A DNA stretch of 64,000 nucleotides from positions 171,079,146-171,143,145 of the forward strand of contig NC_133386.1 of assembly GCF_047511655.1 (NCBI RefSeq). The letters are read 5' to 3'. Every line of letters begins with the position of its first letter. The stretch's first letter is position 1. This document shows, piece after piece, positions 21,096-31,800 of the stretch. The stretch comes from Castor canadensis. Its lineage: Eukaryota; Chordata; Mammalia; Rodentia; Castoridae. The translations under genes and the position numbers were made by a program. The notes under the pieces were generated by a model, which saw only the letters and a program-made list of their open reading frames with translations, had not been told where the DNA came from and ran no database searches.

Positions 21096-21709
21096 ATCTT
21101 GAAACACTGGTGTTCAACAGCTAGCAGCTTATGTGATTCACCCCATTCGTTGTTAGTGTCACAAATTTTATGGTTATCTCCAGCAGCTATTGCTATAGTA
21201 TGTGCACTTAATCTTTTGTTTAATTTAACCCTAATTGAATTCTCCTTTTCTCATGGAGGCATTTATGTTCAAAGTGGTGACTCCTTCCCTTAGATGCATA
21301 GAGAGAACCTCAAGGTTGATTGAGATGGACAGTTTAATAGTGACTTAGCCATATGTACTATGTTGAAATTTGTGCTAGCAGTTTGAGCACTAGTTCTGTG
21401 TGCCTATGAACTTAATGCTGCTTGTGGTCCCATTCCACTTTGATTTCATGGAGAATTAATCCCAGCTATTAAGCAAAGGCTACTAAGTTAATGGTATTTT
21501 CATTGCAGAATTAAATCTAAGGAATTTTTCCAGTAGGTACACAAGCTACTTAGAAACAACATAAAAATTACTCTCAAACATTCATCATTAGACAACTGGA
21601 GTTTTTGCTGGTTTTGTAACCTACTAAAATGGATAGGCTGTTGAACATTCCACATTCAAAAGTTTTGTAGGGTGGTGGGTAATGGGGGAATCTTCAATGT
21701 TTATTTTAA

Positions 21710-21715
21710 AATAAA
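21710..21715 (+). terminator. CAPRIN1: Poly-A signal AATAAA, second candidate
   Basis: Overlapping AATAAA copies in AAAATAAATAAAAATAAG, with GTGTGGTTGTGG GU-rich sequence about 30 nt downstream. It would give a UTR about 640 nt longer than the proximal site. Confidence 0.5.
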
Positions 21716-22625
21716 TAAAAATAAGTTCTTGACTTTTTTCATGTGTGGTTGTGGTACATCATATTGGAAGGGTTATCTGTTTACTTTTACAACGAATATT
21801 TCTTTGCTAGCACCTCCCCTTGCGTGCTGCCTGGGATGTACCACAACCATATGTTAGCTATATTTTAGGGGTTGGGAAAATACTCGTGGCTTATTGAATA
21901 ATCCCCAGATGATGTGTGCTTGCAATCCTTTGAAACTAAATTTACTATCTGTACTATAGCAAATAATTTCCTGACATTTAAAAATCAAAATTGAAGTAAA
22001 TAAGTTATTTATACAATGTTTAGCATATCAGCTCTGAGATGAGAAAAGCCTTCTTAGTTTCAAACTTCTATGCATTACTGCAAATGTGAATGTGAAAAAG
22101 TGTCCATAGTTTGGTTACTTCTATGTATTTTTCAAAGAATCATTTGTTCCTTTCAAAACATTACTGTCACTGTTTAAAATGTGTTTTATGTCTTAATTCA
22201 ACCATATTTCTTAAAGGAATGCTTCATTACAGAGCAGAGAACTTTTTAAAACGTCCCATTAAGATATGAATCTTGATACTCCGTATTCTGTATAATATTT
22301 GAATGCTTCTTAGCTGCAAGAAAGCCTTTTGTTTGGTCAGACGTATATTTTAAGAGCGTTACCAGGAGATGATTGTCAGACATGTCTCTTAGTGTAGCAA
22401 GTTCACATGTAACATACTTTTGTACATAAGACAATTATGAGTCAGCTCACATAGATAATGAAATTCTTTCCTTAAAAGCTTTAGTAAAGGTAGAATGCTA
22501 TTCATTGCTTTGGTTAGGGTAATTTTATTTCTAGATAAATTCCATTGTTCAAATACAGTTTTTTTTTTTTTTTTTTCCCCTCCTCCTGGTCATTCTATCT
22601 TGATACTAAGACAAATGCCCTTCAG

Positions 22626-22845
22626 TTTTTTTTTTTTTAATGGGACTGGGGTTTGAATTCAGGGCTTCACGCTTTCAAAGCAGATACTCTATTGCTAGAG
22701 GCACACCTACAGTCCGTTTCGCTCTGGTTATTTTGGGACTGGGGTTTTATGTATGTTTTGCCCAGGCTGGCCTCAATCTATGATTCTCTTCATTTCAGCT
22801 CCCAAGTAGGTAGCATTATAGGTGTGAGCCACTGGTGCCTGGGTG
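22626..22845 (-). repeat. B1-dID-like SINE
   Basis: Reverse ID (GGGACTGGGGTTTGAATTCA) plus B1 (GCCCAGGCTGGCCTCAATCT, GGTGTGAGCCACTGGTGCCT), next to two poly-T runs. Confidence 0.88.
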
Positions 22846-23874
22846 CCCTTTCAGTGTTCTTAATTAGAGTTCAGTGTTCTTAGAGTTTTTCTTATATATA
22901 TTATTTTTTGTGGGGAAGACTTTCCACTAGTAGGAGAAATGAGAATGGGTGCTTATTCTCAGGTTCATTAACTGAGGTGCTCAGCTGACACCAGTTCTTA
23001 AATGTAGTAGTTGAAGCAGCTTTCTATTTGTCTTAGGCAGTTTATATTGTTCATTATATTTTCAGTGACATCTAATTTAGGGAGATGGGATGCAGATAAG
23101 CAGTGAATCGATACGCTTCATTTCAACTTAAAGCTCTAATTCTGCACCCCACTTTAATCCTTACTGAGCACTGGCATATATTTCAAAGGATCAGTATTGC
23201 CCTTAGCTTGTCCCTTTTATGGAGTTAATGGAGAGGAAAACTCCCGGGAAAATGAAAGCTTTTTAATTAAGGTTCATCTCTATATCTTTTCTTATTTTAA
23301 ATCCTATACAAATCTAGTAGATGTTTTAAATTTTCTGTTTAATTAAAAAACTTGATTCCGTATTGTCCTTGAGCTAAGTCTGAAGTTGTATATATCATCC
23401 GGCAAAATTTTGAAGTTCTCCTTGTGAAAGAAGAAAAGACTTAATGTCTGTCTGGTAGTCTCATCTTCTAAGAAGGCTGGACTACAAACTTGTATTCTAT
23501 TACTATACTACTGTAATACCTACTTCTGAAAGCTAATCTGGGTACATGCCTGGCTGCTTGAGTGTAGGCAGTGAAAGACCAGCACTTTGTCTCTCTTCTA
23601 TTAAAGGCAGATTTTTAGCATCTTAGGTTTTATTTGTATTAGCTTTCTGTAAGTACTGTATTTTATTAGGGAGACAATTAGGTACTGAACTAAGCATTCA
23701 GTACATTTGAGTATCATTTGTCAGGCCTCATGTCAAGCACTAGACATTCAGTGGTGACAAACATCAATTCCAGCTTCCATTGAATTATCTAGTCAAACAC
23801 TTGTGACCTAAAAGTGTAGTAAATGACAGGATGGGACAATATGGTTAATGATAAATGTTAAGACCATGTCTGAA

Positions 23875-24085
23875 GCTGGGCGCCAGTGACTCAATGCTTA
23901 TAATCCTAGCTACTTGGAAGGTTGAGATTGGGTAGATAGAGGTTTGAGGCCAACTTGGGGAAATAGTTTGTGTGAGACCCTATCCAAAATAACCAGAGCA
24001 AAATGGAGTGGAGTTGTGGCTCAAGCGGTAGAGCACCTGCTTTGTAAACACAAAGCCCTGAGTTTAACCTCAGGTTCACCAGAAA
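23875..24085 (+). repeat. B1-dID-like SINE
   Basis: Forward dimer: GCTGGGCGCCAGTGACTCAA, GAGACCCTATCCAAAATAAC, GTGGCTCAAGCGGTAGAGCA, ACAAAGCCCTGAGTTTAACC. Confidence 0.9.
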
Positions 24086-24329
24086 CGAATCATGGCCTAG
24101 TCAAGATGGTAGGATAAGACTTCATTGAAAGGGGTACTTGAGGTTAGACTTCAGAAATGAGATGTGGTAAACCATACAAGGGGAAGAAGAAGCATAGCCA
24201 ATGGCCCAAACTCCAGTGACTATGTGACCCAAGTGGAAAGAGTAAAGATTAATGGGCTGGAAAAATGAATAAGGGCCACTGTACACAGCTGCATAGTTGT
24301 ATTTTGTGTTTTGTCTCTTAGGAACAGTT

Positions 24330-24412
24330 GGAGGACTGATAGAATGGTTCATGTGGTATAGTTCCTCTCTAGCAAACCCAAAACCTTGAGTTAAACTCCC
24401 AATACCACCCTC
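24330..24412 (+). repeat. ID-like SINE
   Basis: Forward ID unit, diverged: GAATGGTTCATGTGGTATAG, TTGAGTTAAACTCCCAATAC. Confidence 0.65.
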
Positions 24413-26189
24413 AAAATTTTGGGTATTAAGGGGTTGTAAGCAGTATATGTGTTGGGGGGTGGTATTGGGTCACCTAATAAAATTGCCATTTAAAGACTGC
24501 AATGCTGAGAACAAAATGAATGGGTCAAGAGTTTAGAAGGTACATTTTATTGAGGTTGATTCTTACTCTTAACATGAACAATGTAACATAAGGTGAGTGC
24601 ATTTTACACATTTTCTGTCTTGACTACTGTTTAGTATATGTGCTGATACTCCTGTAAGCCTTGGTTTTCGGGCTTTATTTCTATGACCTAGGTGATCTCA
24701 TCCTATCTCCTGATTGTGAATATAATATGAACAGTGTTTTGGTCACTAAGTATTTCTGAGGCCCATACCCTTCAACTGCATACCGACACTAAACAGCAAC
24801 TTGAATGTGTAAAACATTTCAAATCAACATTTTAATTACCAACATATCTATTCAGCCAAGTTCATGTCAGTAAGTTGGGTGCTATCTTTGATTTCCTTTT
24901 ATACCCTGTATCTTATCGTTAAGTAAAACTATATAGTTTTACTATGAGAGTTTTCCTGAGCCATTGTAGCACTTGTGACCACCACTACTATTCTAGAACA
25001 GGCAACTTCAATAGCCTTTATGACAGTTCGCTGTACTGTTGCTTGTACTGTGGTGTATTTTCCACAGCAACCATAATGAGTCAAGAGGACAGATTGGATC
25101 TTGTCATTCCCCTGTTGCTAAAGTGGTTTACCATCACAACTTAAATCCCAAATCTGGTCCACATATCCAACATTTGACTTGCTTTCCTACCATTTTTCCA
25201 CTTGCTCACAACAGTGGTCACACTGGCTGCTTTTAAGTAGTTTTAAAAACTCAGATGTCCTCGATTTAGTCTAAATTTTGAATTTTTTCCCCTCTGATGT
25301 TCTTGGAGGGCTTCCCTTGTCCACCACCTCTAAAATAGTAAGTACTGTGGGCACTTTTTTCATAACAGCGTTTAGAATGTGAGTTTCAGGTCCTTATAAG
25401 TGAACTATCCCTTAAGAATAGTGTCTGGCATAATGACATTTTCTTACATGAATTTGAAAATGGTGAGTCCTGGGTGGATAAGTAATGTTGGGTGGTGATA
25501 CTAAAATTCTAAGTGCATTTGGGGAAAAATTTCAAAGGTAAGCAATGAGTTCGGTTTTGGATATGTTTGTGGTACCCAAGAAGGGATGTCATGCAAGTAG
25601 TTGCATGGATAGTTGAAGTTAAGCGACATGGTTTAAAAAAGTGCAAAATATGTGTGGGTACCCACTGTGAACATGTGCTGGAATGAGTTTATTGGGAGGT
25701 GGAATAGGGGAGTGGATGAAGATCAAAGCCCGGGTTTTGTTTTTAGGTAGAGCTTCGACACTTGGGATACCTGCCTAGGGATCTCGCCACGTACAGCGAC
25801 TGCAATTGTGGGTAGAAAGTCTACAGGGTTGTAGACTAGTACACAAAGTGCTTTTTGGGTGGAGGGTCAAGCGAGGTGAATAAAACGGTTCTTCTGGCTG
25901 GAGTTTCTCTTGGCACATTAAAATAGATGGGTCGGTAAAATTGAGCACAGGCTCGGGGAGCAGCCGCCTCTTGCATAACCCCGCAAGACCATGCGGTGCA
26001 CAGACTTGTGGGGGCCAACTAGCAGCCGATAGCCCCTGCACGGTGGCAGGAGCTGCTGGTGTGGCTATTGAAATACTTATTTTGCCCGGAGTAGCCAGGT
26101 TTTCTTGGTTCGAACAGGAAGAGTAGCCAATTGCACCAGCTACAGCGACTAGCCCGTGTGAGCAGCCGCTTGGGGACCTTGGCTGTAGC

Positions 26190-26200
26190 CCCGCCTCCCG
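26190..26200 (-). promoter_or_regulatory. NAT10: GC box (Sp1/KLF)
   Basis: CCCCGCCTCCC, a GC-box type motif, directly upstream of the CRE. Confidence 0.55.
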
Positions 26201-26205
26201 GGCGC

Positions 26206-26213
26206 TGACGTCA
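26206..26213 (+). promoter_or_regulatory. NAT10: CRE palindrome TGACGTCA
   Basis: Perfect 8-bp cAMP-response element (CREB/ATF) in the CpG island, about 190 bp before the exon 1 donor. Confidence 0.7.
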
Positions 26214-26333
26214 TCACCCAGAGACAGCGTTGAGGAAGGGCCCATCTCCCAAACGCCGCGGAGCGAGGGGAGTCTGCGCGCCGCAGCTGGGCGTTCGCTT
26301 GAGGCACCTCCCTGTGGTGCTCCGTCCTGCAGT

Positions 26334-26340
26334 ACTTCCG
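26334..26340 (-). promoter_or_regulatory. NAT10: ETS-type site
   Basis: ACTTCCG, reverse of CGGAAGT, the core for ETS/GABP factors common at TATA-less start sites. Confidence 0.5.
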
Positions 26341-26346
26341 TGCCCC

Positions 26347-26352
26347 CACGTG
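26347..26352 (+). promoter_or_regulatory. NAT10: E-box CACGTG
   Basis: Canonical MYC/MAX/USF E-box 45 bp before the exon 1 donor. It fits a ribosome-biogenesis gene; MYC control is inferred. Confidence 0.6.
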
Positions 26353-26965
26353 TTTCCGCTTCGCCACTGGCTGGGTTCGTCGGACCCCGGGCGCAGGTAC
26401 TTCCCGGGAGGGATAGGGACTATGGTTAAGGTGGGCGTCCGTGTCCTTCCTGGGCCGGGAGGGGGCTGTTCCGCGGACGAAAGCTCTGCTTGCTGGCTGG
26501 CGCTCGGCCACGCCGACTGCCGCCCTCGCTGGACACGCCACATGACAGGCGCCCGTCAGCTCTCAGGACCTTGCTTCTCCAGCGCTGGATGCTCTCTCTC
26601 TCAGGGGACCTCTACCTGGGGTCGCGGAGAATGGTGGATGACAACTCCTGCTTTCCGCGGACCTTGCCACTGTTGTGGTTCCCACGCTGAGCTTCCTTCC
26701 AACTGAGGCGATCTGATCCTAGATCCTCTCGGGCTCTTATGTACTTAAGTGCCCATTCATTTATACGCTTTATTCAAGCAATCACGTTCAGGACCTCAAT
26801 ATTATTTAACAGAGGAATGAATGAATAAGGGGATGAAAACTAAGCATCTCTTTCTTTCTCTTTTTTCCTCCCCTTGTAGAGTCGCTCCTCGTCTATTAGG
26901 CGCAACTTCAGTTCACAGTAATCTCAGGTCTTCATCAGATCCATTACTGTAGCTGTTATTATTAT

Positions 26966-27170
26966 TGGCCGCCCTGGGGTTTGAACTCAGGGTCCCTGCT
27001 AGGCAGGGACTCTTGAGCCACTCCGCCGGCCCTTTTTTGCTTTTATTTATTATTATTATTTTTTTTAAATAGAGCCTTGCTTTTTGCCCAGGTAGCCCTG
27101 AGCCATGATTGTCCGATCTCCACTCCCCAAGTAATTAGAATTACAGGTGTGAGCCACCGTGCCCGCTGTA
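26966..27170 (-). repeat. B1-dID-like SINE
   Basis: Reverse ID (GGGGTTTGAACTCAGGGTCC, CTTGAGCCACTCCGCCGGCC), then an AT-rich linker and B1 (ATTACAGGTGTGAGCCACCG). Confidence 0.88.
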
Positions 27171-27394
27171 GCTACTATTTTTTATTTATGTCGATTTTTT
27201 TCTGTGTATAGTTGTCTCCCATCTCTTTCTCCTTAATACCATCTTCAGGAACAATGAAAGCTTGAAGTCAAGAGCCTTACCTGATACTTCTAGGACTCCC
27301 ATACTAACTACAGCAAAAATCAGCTCCCATAATTACTGATTTGTCTTCATGAGGTCTTTATGTAGGTGGCAAATAGACCTCTAAGTTTAGCTGG

Positions 27395-27560
27395 TTGGCA
27401 AAGTGGCAGGAGCTGAGGATTTGAAGTCACACAGGCTTGAGTGTGAATCCTACCTCTGGCACTTTTCTGCCTTGGGATGCTCGAATTCTTTATACTACTT
27501 GCCCCTTTACTTATAAACTGGGGCCATAGATTGTGACATTGTTTTATAGTGAGACATGCT
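27395..27560 (+). repeat. MIR SINE
   Basis: GAGTGTGAATCCTACCTCTG, CTTATAAACTGGGGCCATAG: the MIR core in forward orientation, in NAT10 intron 1. Confidence 0.65.
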
Positions 27561-27836
27561 AAAATCCATGTTTGGATTGGGAGGTTAAAGTTAAGTTTCA
27601 AATAATGAAGTTTATGTTTAGAGTGTAGCAGGCAGTGGAGTTTGTAAATAGCATAGCCTGTCACTTTTACATTGTAATAATGTAATTGACATTTCTGATG
27701 TTTCTTTGGCTTCAATGTGGTTTTTTTTCTCACTTAAGGAAACACATTTTGTTATAGAAATATTGTTCATTTCTTTTCCCTGACTTTATTAGTGAGATGA
27801 GAATTTTAAGAAACCAAGTCATAAAAAACAAAAGAT

Positions 27837-28155
27837 TGGCCAGGCATAGTGGCTTGTGCCTGTAATCCCAGGTCGGCAGGAGGCAGAGATGGGGAGTATT
27901 TGAGGCTAGTAGAAAGTTAGTAAGACCCTATTTCAACCAATAAGCCAAGCATGTTGGTGTGGCCTGTTATTCCAGCTACACAGGAGTCTAGGTAGGAGGA
28001 TCTAGGTTCAAGGCTGGCCCTAGGTAAAAATACGAGATTCAACCTATAAAATAACTAAGAGTAAAAGAGGACTGGTGGAATGGCTCAAGTGGTAGAATGT
28101 CTGCCTAGGAAGTGCGAGGCCCTGAGTTCAAATTTTAGTCCTGCCCCCCAAAAAA
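27837..28155 (+). repeat. Trimeric SINE (B1 + B1 + ID)
   Basis: Two successive B1-like units start at GGCCAGGCATAGTGGCTTGT and GCCAAGCATGTTGGTGTGGC. An ID unit follows (GGAATGGCTCAAGTGGTAGA, GAGGCCCTGAGTTCAAATTT) with a C/A tail. Length 319 bp, the same as the copy at 38170-38488. Confidence 0.85.
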
Positions 28156-28499
28156 GATGCAAATTACACCATTCAGAAATAACTAGTTTATATAGTAGTT
28201 TTCTCACAGCCTTTTAAACTTTTTCCTGTCTGTGTTATACATATGCATTTCAAATGATATACTTTGTCTTTCCATGCTGTTCTCCCATAAGCATCTATAT
28301 CCATTATTGTTATTAGCTCTGTACTGCCTAGGGTATCTTGTATGCCAGGCGTGCACTGTAACCATGCCCCCTAGCTCTTTATATTCATATCTTAGGATAG
28401 CTTTTGAAAACACTTTGGATATATGGATATACCATTATATATTTGGTTATTTTTTTTTTGACTGGTAATGTCCTGATTTTTCTTAAACTCCTTGATAGA

Positions 28500-28640
28500 G
28501 ATGTGAATTATGCTGACTTGCTGACTTCCTATGCTTAGGAGGGTTCACCTCCCAAGCCTCAGTTTTCTGATTTTAAAACAGACTGTCTTCCCTATGGAAT
28601 TGTTTGAGAGCTAAAATAATTCTTACAAATGTGTCTTGCC
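28500..28640 (+). repeat. MIR fragment
   Basis: CCTCAGTTTTCTGATTTTAA…TTGTTTGAGAGCTAAAATAA resembles the MIR 3' half. It ends about 80 nt before NAT10 exon 2. Confidence 0.6.
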
Positions 28641-28719
28641 TTCAAGAGGTGGCCAGCTAGTGCTACTTGCCCTTAGTCTAGTGTTTGGTCCAGTTACCTT
28701 TCCTTTCTTTACCTTTCAG

Positions 28720-28842
28720 TTGTAGTCTTTCACCATGCATCGGAAGAAGGTGGATAACCGAATCCGAATTCTCATTGAGAATGGGGTAGCTGAGAGGCAA
28801 AGGTCTCTTTTTGTTGTAGTTGGGGATCGAGCAAAAGATCAG
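28720..28842 (+). CDS. NAT10: NAT10 exon 2, 5' leader and residues 1-36
   Basis: Acceptor ACCTTTCAG, a 15-nt leader, ATG at 28735 in a CACC context, then [20 protein letters not shown] through GDRAKDQ; donor CAG|GTAAGA. Coding begins at 28735. Start of the N-terminal TmcA-like domain. Confidence 0.95.
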
Positions 28843-31800
28843 GTAAGACTTGGTAAATACTTCCAGTGTTATTTTGTGTCCTGTCCCAAAGAGTCAGCAT
28901 ATTCTCCAGGCCCTTTGGGGTTTCAGCATGTAATGAGTTTAAGACCCCTTTGGCTGGTATGCCTAGTGGGAACCTTTCTTCATGTTTTAGAAGTGGTGAA
29001 TTCTCTGTATTTAGATTTATTAGCAGACAAGCAATACCTTTTGAAGTCCAGGGTGATGGATTGATCACAAGGTTAACTATGCCACCTAGCTTCTAGTCTA
29101 TACCTGGTCATTACTTTCCTTGTGACCTTGGGTGCCAGCCCTTCCCTGTCTGTCCATTTAGTTTCTACATCTGCCAGATGAGGTCTTGGCTTGGCAGTCT
29201 CCATGGTCTTTTTTGCCTCTGAGGTTCTGTGATGTTTTTCTTTGGCAGGTCGTAATTCTCCATCACATGTTGTCCAAAGCAACCGTGAAGGCTCGGCCTT
29301 CAGTGCTGTGGTGTTACAAGAAAGAGCTGGGGTTTAGCAGGTAAGCTTGGCTCTTGGGTGTCCCATGCCACTTAGATACCTGCTTCTTTAGTTAAATGCC
29401 AGGAAATATTTCCTTGACATATTTTTTTCAGAGTTTTCGGGATCATGCTGTAATTCAGACCAGCATTTTCCCTTGTTTTTATTGCCATATATCTTAAAAC
29501 TGAAGCCTTTTCTTCTTGCTCCCCCGCCTTTTGATGTTGGCTTCTGTTGTCATTGTGCCCACATGTGTTCATAAGCACCCTCAGAGACCTGATGTCTAAT
29601 GCAATAATTTTTGCCTTCTCCTTTTCAGAGCTCATACACCAGTTCACTGCTTTGACAGTTGACTATATTTTTTTTCTTTTTGGTGGTGCCGGGGATAGAA
29701 CACAGGGCTTCTTACAATCTAGGGAGAAGTGCTCTACCACTGAGCTACCTCCCAGCCTGATTCTCTTATTTTCTGAAGCTGTGGTTTTCAAGACAAACAG
29801 CAGATACCGCCAACACAAACCCACTTTTGTGCCGAGAGAGTGTATGGAAGTATACAACATCAGGAAGCCGAAGGGGCTAAGGCTTAGGTATAATCTTCTG
29901 CTTCCTGCCCTTGTCCAGACTCTCATATCTGTTTTGTGCTTTCTCACTGCAGACTAACTGTTTTCTCCTGTCCTTTTGACAGAAACAGAACTTGAGTTTT
30001 ACATATTTCAGGGCCAAGCATGTGGAAATCAGGCTTTTCTTGTGGAAAGATGCCCACAAAATGGGGCATCACATAGTGATGGGGTTGGTCACATAGTTGA
30101 AACCTGGCGGTTCTCCCTATAACTCTGTGTTTAGAGAAATTCGGGATGGAGTGGTTACCTGTGAAGTACTCTTCTTTCTTGACCTTGGGGTACTTACTTG
30201 GGCTACTTTCCTGAGCGCTTCACTTTCCCTTCATCTTATCCCCTACCTTTAACCTACCTCACATGCGTGATTTGTCCTTGAGCCTCTTCTAGCTTATTTA
30301 TCCCCAAATATGCTCATCTTTAATGCTGACTTTCAGATCCTGTCTCCCTCCTCTGTGCTGTGTTGAGCCTCCGTACTCTTAGCTCATGCTTCTCTGCTGA
30401 TCCTCCTCTGATGCCCCTCCGACATCACCTACTGAAATGGTGTCGACTTTTCAGGGCTTCCCTCCTCCCATGAAACTTTTCCTGGGCCTCTCAGTCATAC
30501 CTAAGAGCTCCTCCACGGTCTTCATTGCTTGGCTTCCCCTTAATGCTAGTTACTGATCATATAAAGTCTTACTCTTGCCTTGTGATATAGTCATTTATGT
30601 ACTGTGACTTGTATCTTTCTCTTACTCCCCTTATTCTCCCCTTCTAGCTTCCAGGTGATAAGCTCGTTTACTTAGGAGTCTTCTCTTATTTGTCTTTATG
30701 TTTTCTTGCTTTCAAATGATCTAGCACAAATGATGTAAGTACTAAGTTAATATTTGTTGAGTTAGGCTTATTGTTAACTGATTCTAAAATTATTTTAAAT
30801 AAATCTGATTCTGCCTAAAAGAAACCAGATTTTGAAGAAATAATTTGGTCTTTTTAAAAAAAGTTACAAAAGTCTTCTTGTAGGACATGAGAAAATGAAG
30901 AGCACTCAGGATCATATAGGCATTGTTAGCATTTAGTTTTGGATCACTGACATTTTATTGCATATTTTCTTTTCATAAAATGTAGGCATTTTATTTTGGG
31001 GTGCAAGGATTGAAGCCAGTGCCTTGTACATACCAAACATGTGCTGTACCACTGAATTATACACTCAGCTCCAAATATTCTTAATACACATTGAGAAAAA
31101 GGCCTGTTGCTTGTCTTAGAATTTTGTTTTGAGGGCTTCTGACTGTCAGTATTTTTTATTTGGTAATTGTGAGATTGGTGTGGAATCAAGCAAGTCCATG
31201 GTTTCTTGGCACAATTGCCTTTCAAACTTAACTCTTTTTTTTTTTTTCACTTTTAAAACTCTGTTCTTCACCTCTTGTAGTTCTCCTACCCACCTCTTTC
31301 ACATCTGCAGGATATCATGCTTCCTTATAAGTCATGAGCATAGGGCATGAACCAGAAGGAACAGTGGAGGCTACCTCACCCAGGTGCCTAAGTTCACAGA
31401 GGAAGTGGAGGTCTGCAGGGGAAGGGGCCTTGGTTCTAGCTATTAAGTTAGAGAATTGTGGTAAAATTCTGATCAGTTATAAGCCACCATCCTGGAACTT
31501 TCTTGTTCTCTCTTTCTGTAAAGAGCCGGTAAAGTGGCAGGTGGATGTCTTGGAGATGTCTAGCTCCCATTCCAATTTTTATATCCTGTATCACTATTGT
31601 CTTAGATAAACAGCTGCCCCTGAGGACATGATCCCACTTCCTGGACAAAGAAATAGATGAGTTCATCAAGGAAACATAAATATAGAAGTCTGCCAGCAAC
31701 CCACCTTTCCTAGGTCCTTTGGGGAGCAGCACCATGTAATATCTGCTCAAGTCCTCAGAGTAAAATAGCAGAGTAGTTCACAGATAGATCACCATCTTCC

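Larger units (their letters stand above)
21100..23640 (+). other. CAPRIN1: Candidate extended CAPRIN1 3' UTR
   Basis: The text downstream of the proximal poly-A signal (for example GTGTGGTTGTGGTACATCAT and GGATGTACCACAACCATATG) feels conserved relative to the human region after CAPRIN1, as I remember it. It carries AATAAA at 21710-21715 inside overlapping copies. It has Pumilio-type UGUANAUA sites at 22421-22428 and 23387-23394. A SINE inserted at 22626-22845. Whether it is transcribed as UTR cannot be told from sequence alone. Confidence 0.4.
23650..25930. other. Intergenic region CAPRIN1-NAT10
   Basis: About 2.3 kb with one full SINE, one ID unit and otherwise unique sequence. I see no exon-like open frame with homology. 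Small frames such as 24944-25144 are unsupported. Composition shifts from AT-rich to GC-rich after about 25750, toward the NAT10 promoter. Confidence 0.7.
26330..26396 (+). other. NAT10: NAT10 non-coding exon 1 (3' boundary)
   Basis: GGGCGCAG|GTACTT at 26396/26397 is a good donor after GC-rich leader sequence. The first coding exon has an acceptor (TTTCAG at 28719) with only 15 nt of leader, so an upstream non-coding exon must exist. The transcription start is not visible; the left edge is arbitrary. Confidence 0.55.
25930..26680 (+). promoter_or_regulatory. NAT10: CpG island / NAT10 promoter
   Basis: The only strongly GC- and CpG-rich stretch in the window, densest at 26160-26560, placed just upstream of NAT10. 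There is no TATA box in a useful position, typical of a housekeeping promoter. Factor sites are listed separately. Long open frames on both strands here (for example 25775-26245 minus, 26230-26706 plus) reflect GC bias, not genes. Confidence 0.88.

Noticed and set aside
25941..26126. Divergent antisense gene from the NAT10 promoter
   Set aside because: CpG islands often start divergent transcripts, but no spliced coding structure is visible upstream on the minus strand.
25775..26706. Long open frames on both strands (156 aa minus, 158 aa plus) over the CpG island
   Set aside because: High GC content depletes stop codons; no recognisable domain, and frames overlap on both strands and cross the promoter.
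26870..26930. Second non-coding NAT10 exon after CCCCTTGTAG at about 26879
   Set aside because: The acceptor is plausible but the only nearby donor-like sites are weak; not enough support.
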